Positions 18,285 through 29,127 of a stretch of DNA of 64,000 nucleotides are shown piece by piece. Source of the stretch: Desulfonatronum thiosulfatophilum (GTDB taxonomy: Bacteria > Desulfobacterota > Desulfovibrionia > Desulfovibrionales > Desulfonatronaceae); assembly GCF_900104215.1 (NCBI RefSeq), contig NZ_FMXO01000012.1, positions 1 to 64,000 of the forward strand, written 5' to 3'. The notes under the pieces were generated by a model. The model was given only the letters and a program-made list of their open reading frames with translations, was not told the origin of the DNA and ran no database searches. The position numbers and the translations under genes were made by a program. Every line of letters begins with the position of its first letter. Within the stretch, counting starts at the first letter, position 1.

Positions 18285-19169
18285 ATGCCGACACCAGACA
18301 ACCAGCTCAAGCTGGGCATTCCCAAGGGGTCGCTGCAGGATGCCACCATCAATCTTTTTGCCCGTTCAGGGTGGAAAATTCATCTGCATTCCCGCAATTA
18401 CTTCCCGGAGATCAATGATCCGGCCATCAATTGCAGCATCTGCCGGGCCCAGGAAATGGCCCGCTATGTGGAAGCCGGCACGCTGGACGCCGGATTGACC
18501 GGCAAGGACTGGGTCATGGAATACGAATCCGACGTGCATGTGGTTTCGGACCTGGTTTATTCGAAAGTCAGCTCTCGTCCGGCGCGCTGGATCCTGGCCG
18601 TGGCCGGCGACTCGCCTTACCGCCGTCCGGAAGACTTGGCCGGAAAAAAAATTTCCACGGAATTGGTGAACTTCACCAAGCGTTATTTTCAGAACGCGGG
18701 CATTCCGGTGGAGGTTGAATTTTCCTGGGGAGCCACCGAGGCCAAGGTCGTCGAAGGCTTGGCCGACGCCATTGTCGAAGTTACCGAGACCGGCTCGACC
18801 ATCAAGGCCCATGGCCTGCGCATCATCGCCGAGATGATGCAGACCAACACCCAGCTGATCGCGAACAAGACGGCCTGGGCCAACCCAGTCAAGAGAGCCA
18901 AGATCGAACAGATCGACATGCTGCTCAAGGGAGCGCTCAGGGCCGAAAAACTGGTCGGGCTGAAAATGAACGTTCCCCAGAGCAAGGTGGAGCATATCAT
19001 GGCCGTTCTGCCCAGCCTGACATCCCCGACCGTGGCCCATCTCTTGAACAGCGACTGGCTTTCCGTGGAAATCGTGGTCGAGGAGAGCGTGGTCCGAGAC
19101 TTGATTCCGGACCTGGTCGGCATGGGCGCCGAAGGCATTATCGAATACTCTCTGAACAAGGTCATCTGA
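18285..19169 (+). CDS. hisG: ATP phosphoribosyltransferase, long form
   Basis: This 294-residue enzyme transfers phosphoribosyl from PRPP to ATP, the first and feedback-regulated step of histidine synthesis. The N terminus [23 protein letters not shown] and [12 protein letters not shown] are typical. The PRPP-binding loop lies in [21 protein letters not shown]. Length and the C-terminal segment ([31 protein letters not shown]-like) show the long HisG with its own ACT-like regulatory domain, so no HisZ is needed. The start lies eleven bases after GGAGG in the end of hisI. A terminator-like hairpin follows. Confidence 0.97.
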   Translation: MPTPDNQLKLGIPKGSLQDATINLFARSGWKIHLHSRNYFPEINDPAINCSICRAQEMARYVEAGTLDAGLTGKDWVMEYESDVHVVSDLVYSKVSSRPARWILAVAGDSPYRRPEDLAGKKISTELVNFTKRYFQNAGIPVEVEFSWGATEAKVVEGLADAIVEVTETGSTIKAHGLRIIAEMMQTNTQLIANKTAWANPVKRAKIEQIDMLLKGALRAEKLVGLKMNVPQSKVEHIMAVLPSLTSPTVAHLLNSDWLSVEIVVEESVVRDLIPDLVGMGAEGIIEYSLNKVI

Positions 19170-19205
19170 GGTCGGCTATACAAAAGTTTGCACGTCATCT
19201 TGCGG

Positions 19206-19228
19206 AGCACCGGCTTGGCCGGTGCTTT
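19206..19228 (+). terminator. Hairpin after hisG
   Basis: AGCACCGGC and GCCGGTGCT form a perfect nine-base stem around TTG, about 36 bases after the hisG stop. Only three T follow, so termination may be weak. Confidence 0.5.
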
Positions 19229-19381
19229 CGCCTCAAGGCTCCTTCCGGGGGATGCCTCGGCGAGGCTCGGCGAGGCTTATATCTTCGTGACGAGCGTCTG
19301 GCGAAAAATTGCGCCGCCCAGGCAACTTCTTCTCCTGGAGTTACGCGAACTACGTCGCGATACTCCTTTTTTGCCGTCATC

Positions 19382-20572
19382 ATGGTGTTCTTTTTTTGCC
19401 TGCAACTGCTCGGTTGCGCTGGGAGCGGTCCGGGAGGAGGCAAGGACATTGAACGCCTCAGCCCACGAGAAGTACAAATCCGACTGGACCTGGCCGAAGC
19501 CTATCTGCGAGGGAATGAGCCGAGACTGAGTCTGCAGGAATTGTCGCGAATTCAAGGCACTGCCGCTGCCTTGCCGCGCTTTCACTTCGTCTTGGGCTTC
19601 ACTCATTTCTCTCTCGGCCACTGGGGTGATGCGGCCGCGGCATTTCAGAAGGCCGTCGCTCTTGATCCCGCCTACGCCGAAGCATGGAACAACCTGGGCC
19701 TGGCATATCTCGCTGACGACAACTACAAATCCGCCGAAGCGGCATTCACCAGCGCCCTGGGCGTACCCACCTACCGTACTCCTGAAATTGCCGCTTTGAA
19801 CTTGGCCATGTTGCATATGGAGCAAGGCGATTCTGCCAAGGCTAGGCAGTACATCGATCTGGCCTTGGAACTGAACTGGCGGCTCGGACAGGCATACCTT
19901 CTGGCAGCAGAACTTGCAGCAGGGCAGGGAGATCTCGACAAAGCGATTGAACTTCTGGAACGCGGCGTGGCAGCGGATCTGAACAATACCCGCATGATGC
20001 TCACCCTGGCCGAATATCTCCTCCTTGTCGGCAAGAGCAGGGATGCTCGGCTCTGGCTGGAGCGGGTTCAGGCTGCCGCTCCCCCGAATAGTCCGGAAGC
20101 GGACATTGCCCTAGAGTATCTCAACTCGCTGGATCGGGGAGGAGGAGAGGCCGGTAACGATGCCACCTCAATATCGGCAATTGTCGTGCGTCCCACCCGC
20201 GATTCAGAAGTTCCTTCTTTACCGCAATTAGTGGAGCCGCCCGCCCCGGAGCCTGTAAGCGGCGATGCGGATGTTGAGGCACAAGAAATTCAAGATGTTG
20301 ATCAATCCGCCATCTTTATTGTCCAGATTGGGGCATTCAAGGATCAGGGCAATGCCGACGTTTTGCGGAAGCGTTATGCCGACAAAGGCTATCCGTCCGA
20401 CATGGCGGAAATTCTGCATCGGGGCTCTACGTGGTTTATTGTTTTCATAGATTCGTCAGTGGAGAAGGAACGTGTTCAGCGCCGTGCCGAACAATTTCAG
20501 AAACAGGAAAAAATCCCGGCCGTAGTGACCAGGATCGGCATGGGTCGCTATCTGGAGCTTGACGCCCCCTGA
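19382..20572 (+). CDS. TPR lipoprotein with C-terminal SPOR domain
   Basis: This 396-residue envelope protein begins with a hydrophobic stretch ending in LLGC, a lipobox with Cys12. About six tetratricopeptide repeats follow between residues 30 and 250; clear ones include PAYAEAWNNLGLAYLADDNYKSAEAAFTSAL. A Pro-rich linker comes next, and a SPOR domain from about residue 312 (IFIVQIGAFKDQGNADVLRKRY). SPOR domains bind denuded septal glycan, so it may act at the division site or in cell-wall assembly. The TPR part recalls PilF/PilW-type pilotins. The start is weak: no ribosome-binding site precedes the ATG, the signal lacks positive charges, and the frame is open upstream without other start codons. 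Confidence 0.85.
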   Translation: MVFFFCLQLLGCAGSGPGGGKDIERLSPREVQIRLDLAEAYLRGNEPRLSLQELSRIQGTAAALPRFHFVLGFTHFSLGHWGDAAAAFQKAVALDPAYAEAWNNLGLAYLADDNYKSAEAAFTSALGVPTYRTPEIAALNLAMLHMEQGDSAKARQYIDLALELNWRLGQAYLLAAELAAGQGDLDKAIELLERGVAADLNNTRMMLTLAEYLLLVGKSRDARLWLERVQAAAPPNSPEADIALEYLNSLDRGGGEAGNDATSISAIVVRPTRDSEVPSLPQLVEPPAPEPVSGDADVEAQEIQDVDQSAIFIVQIGAFKDQGNADVLRKRYADKGYPSDMAEILHRGSTWFIVFIDSSVEKERVQRRAEQFQKQEKIPAVVTRIGMGRYLELDAP

Positions 20573-21909
20573 ACCTCTCTCTTCCTTCATTCGAAAACAC
20601 TTCCAACCAACCGTACTTCCTGGGAATTAATTCCTGGATATACGACTTCGCCGCTTACAATCTCTGGTCACGTCCCACCGGTCTGCTGGCTTGCCTGGAA
20701 ATGCTTCGCTCTTCCGGCGCCAAAGTTGCTTTGCTGGACTGCATGGAGCCTGGAGGATCTGATGTATCCTGGCCCAGAACCAGCCGGTATGGAACGGGCC
20801 GCTACCCGAAAGTTCAATTCCCAAAACCCGCCGTACTCCGGAACATTCCCCGCAACTGGGGTCGGTATGGTCTGCCTGTGGAAACCGTTCAGTCGCTGCT
20901 TGCGCGATCAAGGCGACCAGATGGAATCCTCATTACCACGGCGATGACCTATTGGTATCCCGGCGTCACGGCCATGGTCCATTTGCTGCGCCGGATCTGG
21001 CCAAAGGTTCCCATTGTCCTGGGCGGCGTCTATGCGACTCTGTGCCCGGAACATGCTAAGAGTGAGGAAGTTGATCTTGTTCTTCAGGGGCCGTTTGAAG
21101 AACCCCGAAGCTGGGGGCGGTTCTGGCGGCTCTGGGGGATGAGTGCTCCGCCAATTCCCCCCGACGCCGGACTGCACCTGGCCCTGGATTTGTATGACCG
21201 GCCGGATTTTTCCGTACTGCTCGGTTCCCGGGGATGCCCGTTTCGCTGTTCCTATTGCGCATCCGGGCAGCTCTTTTCCGGTTTCCGGCGCAGGTCGCCG
21301 GAAAGCCTGTTCTCGGCCCTGGAGCAGGATTTTCAAAGAGGAGTCCGGGATTTTGCCTTTCAGGACGATGCCCTGCTTGTGGATGCCCAATCCTGGCTGG
21401 TTCCCTGGCTGGAGATGACGGCAAGGCTCAAAAGCCCAGTGCGCCTGCACACCCCCAATGCCGTGCACATCCGGTATCTGAACCAATCACTTTGCACCAT
21501 GATGCGCAAAGCAAGATTTGTCACCATCCGGCTGGGACTGGAAACATCATCCTTTGCCCATCGTAATGATCAGAAACTCGATGCCGAACACTGGGAGCGG
21601 GGAGTTCGTGCCCTGTTCTCCGCTGGGTTTCAATCTGAGCGGATCGGGGTCTACATTTTGTCCGGTCTGCCGGGGCAGGAGTTTGATGATGTGGTAGCAA
21701 GCGTCCGTTTTGTCCGCTCCTTTGGCCTGCAACCCCATTTGGCCCACTATTCGCCCATTCCCGGAACGCAATTATTCCAACAGGCCTGCGCGGCTTCCGA
21801 CCATCCTCTGGCCTCTGAACCTCTCTTTCATAATCCTTCCCTGTGGCCCTGCGTTCCGGGCGGATTTTCGCCGGAACGACAACGAAATCTGCAGCGGCTT
21901 CTGGAGTAG
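20569..21909 (+). CDS. Radical SAM protein with B12-binding-like N-terminal domain
   Basis: This protein of about 446 residues has an N-terminal cobalamin-binding-like domain (LACLEMLRSSGAKVALLDC, VPIVLGGVYATLCPEHA, DLVLQG) and then a radical SAM domain with GSRGCPFRCSYC (CX3CX2C). Later motifs are FAFQDDALL, RLGLETSS, YILSGLPGQEFDDV and HYSPIPGTQL. The first ATG lies at 20701, but coding similarity clearly continues upstream through NSWIYDFAAYNLW, which is conserved in this class. The only start candidates there are CTG at 20569, overlapping the previous stop as CTGA with a GGAG upstream, or ATT at 20626. CTG is chosen here. Substrate and product are unknown. Confidence 0.8.
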   Translation: MNLSLPSFENTSNQPYFLGINSWIYDFAAYNLWSRPTGLLACLEMLRSSGAKVALLDCMEPGGSDVSWPRTSRYGTGRYPKVQFPKPAVLRNIPRNWGRYGLPVETVQSLLARSRRPDGILITTAMTYWYPGVTAMVHLLRRIWPKVPIVLGGVYATLCPEHAKSEEVDLVLQGPFEEPRSWGRFWRLWGMSAPPIPPDAGLHLALDLYDRPDFSVLLGSRGCPFRCSYCASGQLFSGFRRRSPESLFSALEQDFQRGVRDFAFQDDALLVDAQSWLVPWLEMTARLKSPVRLHTPNAVHIRYLNQSLCTMMRKARFVTIRLGLETSSFAHRNDQKLDAEHWERGVRALFSAGFQSERIGVYILSGLPGQEFDDVVASVRFVRSFGLQPHLAHYSPIPGTQLFQQACAASDHPLASEPLFHNPSLWPCVPGGFSPERQRNLQRLLE

Positions 21910-22165
21910 CCTCCGCAGGCCCTTTATGAGTAACAATACAAAATAATATATTTTTTTTATCAAGAGCCGTGTCTGGAAATAACTTTTTTTTTTCGTTATG
22001 CTTTTTATTACATATGTCATAACCGAAACAGACAGGGCCAAGTTCCGCTTTTTTGATCGGATTTTTCCGTAAAAACTGGTCGCGGGACTGGAACCGGTAC
22101 GTTTGATCTTTTGAAAACGATCCTCATGCCTCAATACTTCGCGGCATAAACATCAGGAGCTTTAC

Positions 22166-25100
22166 ATGTCCATCAAACAAGCCAGACTGATCGACGATCC
22201 TCTTTGGTACAAGGATGCCATAATTTACGAAGTACATATCAAGGCTTTCTTCGACAGCAACTCCGACGGGATCGGCGACTTGCCCGGACTGACCCAGAAA
22301 CTCGACTACTTGGCGGATCTGGGTATAACGGCGATCTGGCTGTTGCCCTTTTATCCTTCGCCGCTTCGTGACGACGGGTATGACATCGCGGACTATTTCA
22401 GCGTTCACCCCCAATACGGAACCATCAAGGATTTCAAGTTTTTTCTGCGTGAGGCCCACAAGCGAGGGCTGCGGGTGATCACCGAGCTGGTCCTCAATCA
22501 TACTTCCGACCAGCATCCCTGGTTCCAGCGGGCCAGAAATTCTCCGCCCGGATCGTCCTGGCGCAATTTTTACGTCTGGAGCGACACTCAGGAAAAGTAT
22601 CAGGACGCCCGGATTATCTTCAAGGATTTCGAGACGTCCAACTGGACCTGGGATCCAGTGGCCAAGGCCTACTACTGGCATCGATTCTATTCCCATCAGC
22701 CCGACCTGAACTTTGACAATCCCCAGGTGGGCAAGGCCCTGTTTCGCGTGATCGACTACTGGTTGAAGATGGGGGTTGACGGGATGCGCCTGGACGCCGT
22801 GCCGTATCTCTACGAACGAGAGGGCACCAACTGCGAAAATTTGCCCGAAACGCACAAGTACCTTCAGGATCTGCGGGCGCATATCGACGCCAAGTACCCC
22901 AACAGAATGTTGCTGGCGGAAGCCAACCAGTGGCCCGAGGACGCCTGCGCCTATTTCGGAAGCGGCAATTCCTGTCAGATGGCCTTTCATTTTCCATTGA
23001 TGCCTCGGTTGTTCATGGCGCTGCACATGGAAGAATCCCATCCGATCATCGATATTTTCGAACAGACGCCGGCCATTCCGGACAACTGCCAGTGGGCTTT
23101 TTTTCTGCGCAACCATGACGAGTTGACCCTGGAAATGGTCACGGACGAAGAGCGGGACTACATGTACCGAATGTACGCCCGCGACCCCCGGGCGCGCATC
23201 AACCTGGGTATTCGCCGTCGCCTGGCCCCGCTACTGGACAACGACCGCAAGAAGATCAATCTGCTCAACGCGATTCTCTTCGCCATGCCCGGCTCCGTGG
23301 TGCTCTACTATGGCGACGAGTTGGGCATGGGCGACAACTACTACCTGGGCGACCGGGACGGGGTGCGCACGCCCATGCAGTGGAGTTCGGACCGCAATGC
23401 CGGTTTCTCCCGGGCCAATCCTCAAAAGCTCTATCTGCCGGTGATCATCGATCCGGAATACCATTTTGAAGCCATCAACGTGGAAACCCAATCCCAGAAT
23501 CAGGCCTCGCTGCTCTGGTGGAACAAGCGGTTCATCTCCATGTACAAGCGTTTCCAAGCTCTCGGACGGGGAGACATCACGTTTTTGCGTCCGGACAACG
23601 CCAAGGTCCTGGCGTTTATACGCCGCTATGAGGACGAGCATCTGCTGATCGTTGCCAATCTTTCCAGGCATTGCCAACCCTTGGAATTGGAGCTGCAAGG
23701 ATATGCGGGCTGGATTCCGGAAGAAGTGTTCAGCCGCAATCGTTTCCCCGCGGTCCAAGAGGGACTGTATTCTCTGACCCTGGGGTCCTATGGTTACTAT
23801 TTTTTTCAGATGATCCAGGTCGCGGATACGGAGCAGGTTCGCGGAATCCAGGAATTGCCGTTGCTGACCATCCGCGCCGCCGAACAGGACATCTGGACCG
23901 GCGAGGTGGGCGAGCGGCTGGAGAAGCGCATTCTGCCCAGATTCCTGCCCACCCGGCGCTGGTTCCGGAGCAAGGCCAGGAAAATCCAGCAGGTCACCAT
24001 CAAAGATGTGCTGGATTTTAATCATTCCGATCAGGCTTCCCTGATCTTGATTCTCAGCGTGGACTATGTGGAGGGCGCCAAGGAACGGTACGTCCTGCCC
24101 CTGACCATGGCCTGGGGGGAAGATGCCAAGGCGGTTGCCGCCGAAGAACCCCAGCATGTGCTCAGCCGCCTGTCCAGAACCTCCCGCAACGGTGAGGAGC
24201 AGGGCATCCTCTTCGAGGCCGTCTATGCCCCGGACTTTGCGAAACGTCTGATCAAATTCCTGAGCAAGCGCCAGCACATCAAGGGACGCCGGGGTGAACT
24301 GCATGCCTGGCCCGGCCGGGATCTGCGACAACGTGAAATCATGAGGCTGGAGCCGCATCTGTTGCGTACCGAACAGAGCAACTCCTCCCTGAACTACGGC
24401 AACGAACTGATTCTCAAAATTTACCGCCAGCTGGAGCGCGGCCAACAGCCGGAATTGGAATTGTGCAGGTTTCTCACCGAACGGACCACATTCCGCAATT
24501 TCCCTCTTTACGCAGGTTCCTTGACCTACAATCAGCGTGGAGTCGAGGATGCCGTCCTGGGGGTTTTGCAGCAGTTCGTGCCCAGTCACGGAGACGCCTG
24601 GAAATACAGCCATGATGCGTTGCAACGATACGTGGAATCCGTTTTGTCGTTGGGGCCGGAAGCCATCATCCCCCAATGCCCCTGCGGCTACTGGGAAGCA
24701 GCCCATGGCTCTACCCAGGAAGCGGTGATCGACCTGATCGGGCCGTATCTGGAAATGATCGCCCTGCTGGGTCGGCGTACGGCGGAACTGCACATTGCCC
24801 TCGCCTCAAGACATGACGATCCGGCTTTTGCACCGGAGCCGTTCTCCTATCTCTACCAGCGGTCGATATTTCAGGGCCTGCAGAACCAGCTGAAGACCGT
24901 CATGAGCCTGCTGCGCAAGAATCTGAAAAGGATACCAGAGGAGCAGGCCTCGCTGGCCAGGGAGGTTCTGGAGACGGAAAAAGCCATTCTGGAGCGATTT
25001 CGAACCATCTACAGCCACAAGATCCTGGCGTCCAAGATCCGGATTCACGGCGACTATCACTTGGCCCAAGCCCTGTACACCGGCAAGGATTTCGTAATCA

Positions 25101-25495
25101 TCGACTTCGAGGGGGAACCCGCCCGCGCCTTGAGCGAACGCCGTCTGAAACGCTCCGCGTTGCGGGATGTGGCTGGAATGCTGCGGTCCTTCGATTATCT
25201 CGCGCAAATGGTCCTGCGCAACCAGGTTCTCGCCCGTGAAACCGACAAGGCCGTCCTTACTGCCTGGATCGACGCTTGGTCCTCGGCTGTTTCGGGAATG
25301 TTCCTGAAGTCCTATCTCGACCTGTCCCATGGGCACGTCTTTCTTCCGGACAAGGCTGATGAGGTCAAGAACCTGCTGGACATCTTCGTTCTGGACAAGG
25401 CCGTGTACGAACTGGGATACGAATTGAACAATCGCCTGGATTGGGTGGATCTCCCGCTCAAGGGGTTGAAAAATATTATGGAGGTGCAACCATGA
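22166..25495 (+). CDS. treS: Trehalose synthase fused to maltokinase
   Basis: This 1109-residue bifunctional enzyme has a GH13 trehalose synthase at about residues 10-550 that isomerises trehalose and maltose. Its catalytic residues are seen in [31 protein letters not shown] and [13 protein letters not shown]. The C-terminal maltokinase (from about 575, [18 protein letters not shown]) would phosphorylate maltose to maltose 1-phosphate with ATP, shown by [11 protein letters not shown] and [12 protein letters not shown]. In the GlgE pathway this feeds alpha-glucan polymerisation, but no glgE is in view. CAGGAG precedes the ATG. The upstream 256 bases are AT-rich and may carry the promoter. Its stop overlaps the glgB start by four bases. 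Confidence 0.95.
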   Translation: MSIKQARLIDDPLWYKDAIIYEVHIKAFFDSNSDGIGDLPGLTQKLDYLADLGITAIWLLPFYPSPLRDDGYDIADYFSVHPQYGTIKDFKFFLREAHKRGLRVITELVLNHTSDQHPWFQRARNSPPGSSWRNFYVWSDTQEKYQDARIIFKDFETSNWTWDPVAKAYYWHRFYSHQPDLNFDNPQVGKALFRVIDYWLKMGVDGMRLDAVPYLYEREGTNCENLPETHKYLQDLRAHIDAKYPNRMLLAEANQWPEDACAYFGSGNSCQMAFHFPLMPRLFMALHMEESHPIIDIFEQTPAIPDNCQWAFFLRNHDELTLEMVTDEERDYMYRMYARDPRARINLGIRRRLAPLLDNDRKKINLLNAILFAMPGSVVLYYGDELGMGDNYYLGDRDGVRTPMQWSSDRNAGFSRANPQKLYLPVIIDPEYHFEAINVETQSQNQASLLWWNKRFISMYKRFQALGRGDITFLRPDNAKVLAFIRRYEDEHLLIVANLSRHCQPLELELQGYAGWIPEEVFSRNRFPAVQEGLYSLTLGSYGYYFFQMIQVADTEQVRGIQELPLLTIRAAEQDIWTGEVGERLEKRILPRFLPTRRWFRSKARKIQQVTIKDVLDFNHSDQASLILILSVDYVEGAKERYVLPLTMAWGEDAKAVAAEEPQHVLSRLSRTSRNGEEQGILFEAVYAPDFAKRLIKFLSKRQHIKGRRGELHAWPGRDLRQREIMRLEPHLLRTEQSNSSLNYGNELILKIYRQLERGQQPELELCRFLTERTTFRNFPLYAGSLTYNQRGVEDAVLGVLQQFVPSHGDAWKYSHDALQRYVESVLSLGPEAIIPQCPCGYWEAAHGSTQEAVIDLIGPYLEMIALLGRRTAELHIALASRHDDPAFAPEPFSYLYQRSIFQGLQNQLKTVMSLLRKNLKRIPEEQASLAREVLETEKAILERFRTIYSHKILASKIRIHGDYHLAQALYTGKDFVIIDFEGEPARALSERRLKRSALRDVAGMLRSFDYLAQMVLRNQVLARETDKAVLTAWIDAWSSAVSGMFLKSYLDLSHGHVFLPDKADEVKNLLDIFVLDKAVYELGYELNNRLDWVDLPLKGLKNIMEVQP

Positions 25496-27498
25496 AGCGC
25501 GTCATACCAGGAGTGAGCCTGTTCTCCGAAGAAGATATCTACCTGTTCAGGGAAGGCCGCCATTTCCGACTCTACGACAAGCTCGGTTCGCATCCGATGG
25601 AAGTGGATGGAGAGCAGGGCACCCTGTTCGCGGTCTGGGCGCCCAATGCCGAACAGGTCAGCGTGATCGGCGATTTCAACGGCTGGGACAACAGCGCCCA
25701 TGTTCTCCATCCGCGCTGGGACGGTTCGGGTATCTGGGAAGGATTCATCCCCGGGGCGCATCCATGGCAGCTGTACAAGTACCACATCCGTTCCCGGCAC
25801 CACATGTACAGTTCGGACCGGGCCGATCCCTTTGCCCGGCACACGGAGATTCCGCCGAATACCTCCTCAGTGGTCTGGGACCTGGAATACCAGTGGAATG
25901 ACGGCCAATGGATGCATGAGCGGGCTTTGCGCAACTCCCTGCGCGCACCTCAATCCGTGTACGAGGTCCACCTCGGTTCTTGGCAGCGCATTCCCGGTGA
26001 GTCCAATCGGTTTTTGACCTACCGGGAGATGGCTTCCCGGCTGCCCGCCTATGTTCGGGAAATGGGCTTCACCCATGTCGAGCTCCTGCCGGTCATGGAG
26101 CATCCGTTTTACGGTTCCTGGGGGTATCAGACCCTTGGATATTTCGCTCCAACGTCGCGTTTCGGTCCGCCGCAGGATTTCATGTACCTCGTTGATCAAC
26201 TGCACCAGAACGGCATCGGGGTGATTTTGGACTGGGTGCCATCCCACTTTCCTGGCGACGGGCATGGGTTGGCCTATTTCGACGGCACCCATCTCTACGA
26301 GCATTCAGATCCGCGTCAAGGGTATCATCCTGATTGGAACAGTTACATCTTCAATTACGGCCGCAACGAAGTTCGTTGCTTCCTGATCAGCTCGGCCTTG
26401 TTCTGGTTGGACAAGTATCATGTGGACGGGCTGCGCGTGGACGCCGTGGCTTCCATGCTCTACCTGGACTATTCCCGCAAGGAAGGCGAATGGATTCCCA
26501 ACCGGTACGGCGGGCGAGAGAACATGGAAGCCATCGAATTTATTCGCGCAGTGAATGAGGCAGTGTATGTGAACTTTCCGGACACGCAGACAGCGGCGGA
26601 GGAGTCCACCGCTTGGCCCATGGTTTCGCGACCCACTGATGTGGGAGGTTTGGGCTTCGGCATGAAATGGAACATGGGCTGGATGCACGATACCTTGTCC
26701 TACATGGCCAATGATCCTATCCATCGCCAATATCACCACAATCAGCTTACGTTCAGCATATGGTATTCTTTTGCCGAGAACTTCATCCTGCCCATGTCCC
26801 ACGACGAAGTTGTGTACGGCAAGGGTTCGCTGCTGAATAAAATGCCGGGCGATTACTGGCAAAAATGCGCGAATTTGCGGCTGCTTTTCGGTTACATGTA
26901 CGGCCACCCAGGCAAGAAGCTGCTGTTCATGGGCGGCGAATTCGGACAGTGGTCGGAATGGGCTCACGAACAAAGCCTGCAGTGGCATCTGCTTCACCAA
27001 CCCGAGCACCATGGTGTGCAGCGTTGGGTTCAGGATCTGAATAAGCTTTACCGAGGCGAACCGGCGTTGTATGAGATGGACTTCGAACAGGACGGCTTTT
27101 CCTGGGTGGATTGCAATGACGCGGATCAAAGCGTGATCAGCTTTCTGCGTCGCGGCTCCTGCACCCAGGATCTGATCCTGGTGGCGGCCAATTTCACGCC
27201 CGTACCGCGTGAGAATTACCGGGTCGGGGTTCCGCGTGGGGGAATCTGGCGGGAAATCTTGAACAGCGACGCCCGGGAGTACGGGGGCAGCGGCATGGGA
27301 AACATGGGCGGTGTCGAGGCTGCGCCGCTTCCCAGTCACAACTTTTTTTCCTCCCTGGCCCTGACCCTGCCGCCGTTGGGCGTGGTTTTTTTGAAGAGCG
27401 ACAGCACAGGCAACACCGACCTGGTCTGCCGCAATGAACTGTTTGCCGACATACCCGAGACGCCCACGGTGGATTTCTTCCTGAAAAAGCTGGATTGA
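25492..27498 (+). CDS. glgB: 1,4-alpha-glucan branching enzyme
   Basis: This 668-residue GH13 enzyme makes alpha-1,6 branches in glycogen-like glucan. A CBM48 domain comes first ([21 protein letters not shown]), then the catalytic barrel. The nucleophile Asp lies in [17 protein letters not shown], the acid Glu in [10 protein letters not shown] and the third Asp in [19 protein letters not shown]. It lacks the extra N1 domain of longer enzymes such as that of E. coli. The ATG overlaps the treS stop (ATGA) after GGAGG, which fixes the start and couples it to treS. The frame remains open inside treS but that part is antiphase coding. Confidence 0.96.
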   Translation: MKRVIPGVSLFSEEDIYLFREGRHFRLYDKLGSHPMEVDGEQGTLFAVWAPNAEQVSVIGDFNGWDNSAHVLHPRWDGSGIWEGFIPGAHPWQLYKYHIRSRHHMYSSDRADPFARHTEIPPNTSSVVWDLEYQWNDGQWMHERALRNSLRAPQSVYEVHLGSWQRIPGESNRFLTYREMASRLPAYVREMGFTHVELLPVMEHPFYGSWGYQTLGYFAPTSRFGPPQDFMYLVDQLHQNGIGVILDWVPSHFPGDGHGLAYFDGTHLYEHSDPRQGYHPDWNSYIFNYGRNEVRCFLISSALFWLDKYHVDGLRVDAVASMLYLDYSRKEGEWIPNRYGGRENMEAIEFIRAVNEAVYVNFPDTQTAAEESTAWPMVSRPTDVGGLGFGMKWNMGWMHDTLSYMANDPIHRQYHHNQLTFSIWYSFAENFILPMSHDEVVYGKGSLLNKMPGDYWQKCANLRLLFGYMYGHPGKKLLFMGGEFGQWSEWAHEQSLQWHLLHQPEHHGVQRWVQDLNKLYRGEPALYEMDFEQDGFSWVDCNDADQSVISFLRRGSCTQDLILVAANFTPVPRENYRVGVPRGGIWREILNSDAREYGGSGMGNMGGVEAAPLPSHNFFSSLALTLPPLGVVFLKSDSTGNTDLVCRNELFADIPETPTVDFFLKKLD

Positions 27499-27609
27499 GG
27501 TGTTTCGCGATCGAAGAACCCATTTTCGGATTCAACCACCTCTCCCTGATTTTTTTCACGCGAGTTATTGCGCCTCGGTGATACCATCGAGCATTGAAAA
27601 GAGAACTTT

Positions 27610-29127
27610 ATGAAGACTCAAGACCGCTTCAGCGGCATACTCCTGCACGTCACATCTCTTCCTTCCCGCTTCGGCGTCGGCGATCTGGGACCCGAGGCGA
27701 AGCGATTCGTTGATTTTCTGGCTGAATCCGGGCAACGGTACTGGCAGATGTTGCCCTTGAATCCAACGTCTCCGATTCACGGCAACTCACCATACAGCAG
27801 TGATTCGGCTTTTGCCGGCAATCCCTTGTTGATTAGCCCGGAAGCCATGCTGGAAGCGGGTTTGCTCCAGGAAGAGGACTTTTACGGCCTGCCGCGCATA
27901 CCGGTGGAACGGGTCAAGTACGGACAGGCCGCTGAAATTCGGGAAGAACTGCTGCGCAAGGCGTTTGCCCGGCTGGAAAGCCGGCCTCTCGTCAGGAGCA
28001 AGTTTGAAGAATTCAGGAAGGAACAGGCCGACTGGCTTGAGGATTACGCCTTGTTCCGGGCACTGAAAAACCACTTTGACCAATTACCTTGGACTTCCTG
28101 GCCCCAGGCTCTGCAGCGACGTGAGAGTTCCGCCCTGGCGAAATTCCGCGATGAGCTGCGCTCTGATATCGATCTGGCCTGTTTCCGGCAGTTCGTCTTC
28201 TTCAGCCAGTGGCAATCCTTGCGGGAGTACTGCCGCCGCAGGGGAGTCCAGTTGATCGGCGACATCCCGATCTATGTGAACGAGGACAGCGTGGATGTCT
28301 GGGCCAATCCCAGGCTGTTCAAGCTGGATGCTTCCCTTCGCCCCCGGGTCCAAGCCGGGGTGCCGCCGGACTACTTCAGCGAGACCGGACAGCTCTGGGG
28401 GAATCCGGTTTACGACTGGGAGCAGATGCAAAAAGACGATTTCAGCTGGTGGGTGTGGCGCATCCGGCACAACACCATGCTCTTCGACATGGTCCGCCTG
28501 GACCATTTTCGCGGCTTTGTGGCCTGCTGGGAAGTGCCTGCCGGCCACAAGACAGCCATGCACGGAAAATGGGTGGATCTGCCGGCCAAGTCCTTTTTTC
28601 GGGTCCTTTCCGAAGCTTTTGATCCCCTGCCCTTGATCGCCGAGGATCTCGGCACCATTGATGATGCGGTGCGCGACATCATGCGCGAGTTTTCCCTTCC
28701 CGGAATGAAGATCCTGCTCTTCGCCTTTGGTCCGGACCTGCCCACCAACCCGTATGTCCCGCATAATCATATCCAGAAATGTCTTGTCTATACCGGTACC
28801 CACGACAACAACACCGTCCGCGGCTGGTTTGAGGAAGAGGCCGACGCCGAGACCCTAGCCCGTGTGAACGAGTATCTCGACGCACACTGCACGGCCGATA
28901 ACATCGCTTCACGATTTGTGCGCCTGGCCATGCAATCCGTGGCGGAAACGGCCATTTTCCCGCTCCAGGACATCCTTGGATTAAGCGCCGCTTCCAAGAT
29001 GAACGTTCCCGGCGTATCCAACGGAAACTGGTCCTGGCGAATGGCGCCGGATTCGTTGAATGCCGCTGTCCGCAAGCACCTTCTGTATCTGACGACACTC
29101 TACGGAAGAGGTCCGACTCATAAATGA
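27610..29127 (+). CDS. malQ: 4-alpha-glucanotransferase (amylomaltase)
   Basis: This 505-residue GH77 enzyme transfers glucan segments between maltodextrins. Motifs are GILLHVTSLPSRFGVGDLGPEA and WQMLPLNPTSP near the N terminus and a catalytic barrel with MVRLDHFRGF (nucleophile Asp), LIAEDLGTIDD (acid Glu) and YTGTHDNNTVRGWF. Length matches short bacterial MalQ. It stands 111 bases after glgB and overlaps the next gene by four bases (ATGA). The glucan genes are thus linked to the two envelope genes downstream. Together with TreS-Mak and GlgB it would remodel storage alpha-glucan or trehalose under osmotic or carbon stress. Confidence 0.96.
   Translation: MKTQDRFSGILLHVTSLPSRFGVGDLGPEAKRFVDFLAESGQRYWQMLPLNPTSPIHGNSPYSSDSAFAGNPLLISPEAMLEAGLLQEEDFYGLPRIPVERVKYGQAAEIREELLRKAFARLESRPLVRSKFEEFRKEQADWLEDYALFRALKNHFDQLPWTSWPQALQRRESSALAKFRDELRSDIDLACFRQFVFFSQWQSLREYCRRRGVQLIGDIPIYVNEDSVDVWANPRLFKLDASLRPRVQAGVPPDYFSETGQLWGNPVYDWEQMQKDDFSWWVWRIRHNTMLFDMVRLDHFRGFVACWEVPAGHKTAMHGKWVDLPAKSFFRVLSEAFDPLPLIAEDLGTIDDAVRDIMREFSLPGMKILLFAFGPDLPTNPYVPHNHIQKCLVYTGTHDNNTVRGWFEEEADAETLARVNEYLDAHCTADNIASRFVRLAMQSVAETAIFPLQDILGLSAASKMNVPGVSNGNWSWRMAPDSLNAAVRKHLLYLTTLYGRGPTHK

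Noticed and set aside
21910-22165. AT-rich stretch with T-runs before treS, considered as an sRNA or riboswitch
   Set aside because: Only a weak GTTATG/CATAAC pairing was found and no known motif, so no RNA feature is claimed.
23231-24793. A 520-codon open frame on the minus strand
   Set aside because: It is antisense to the treS-maltokinase gene and has no recognisable motif.
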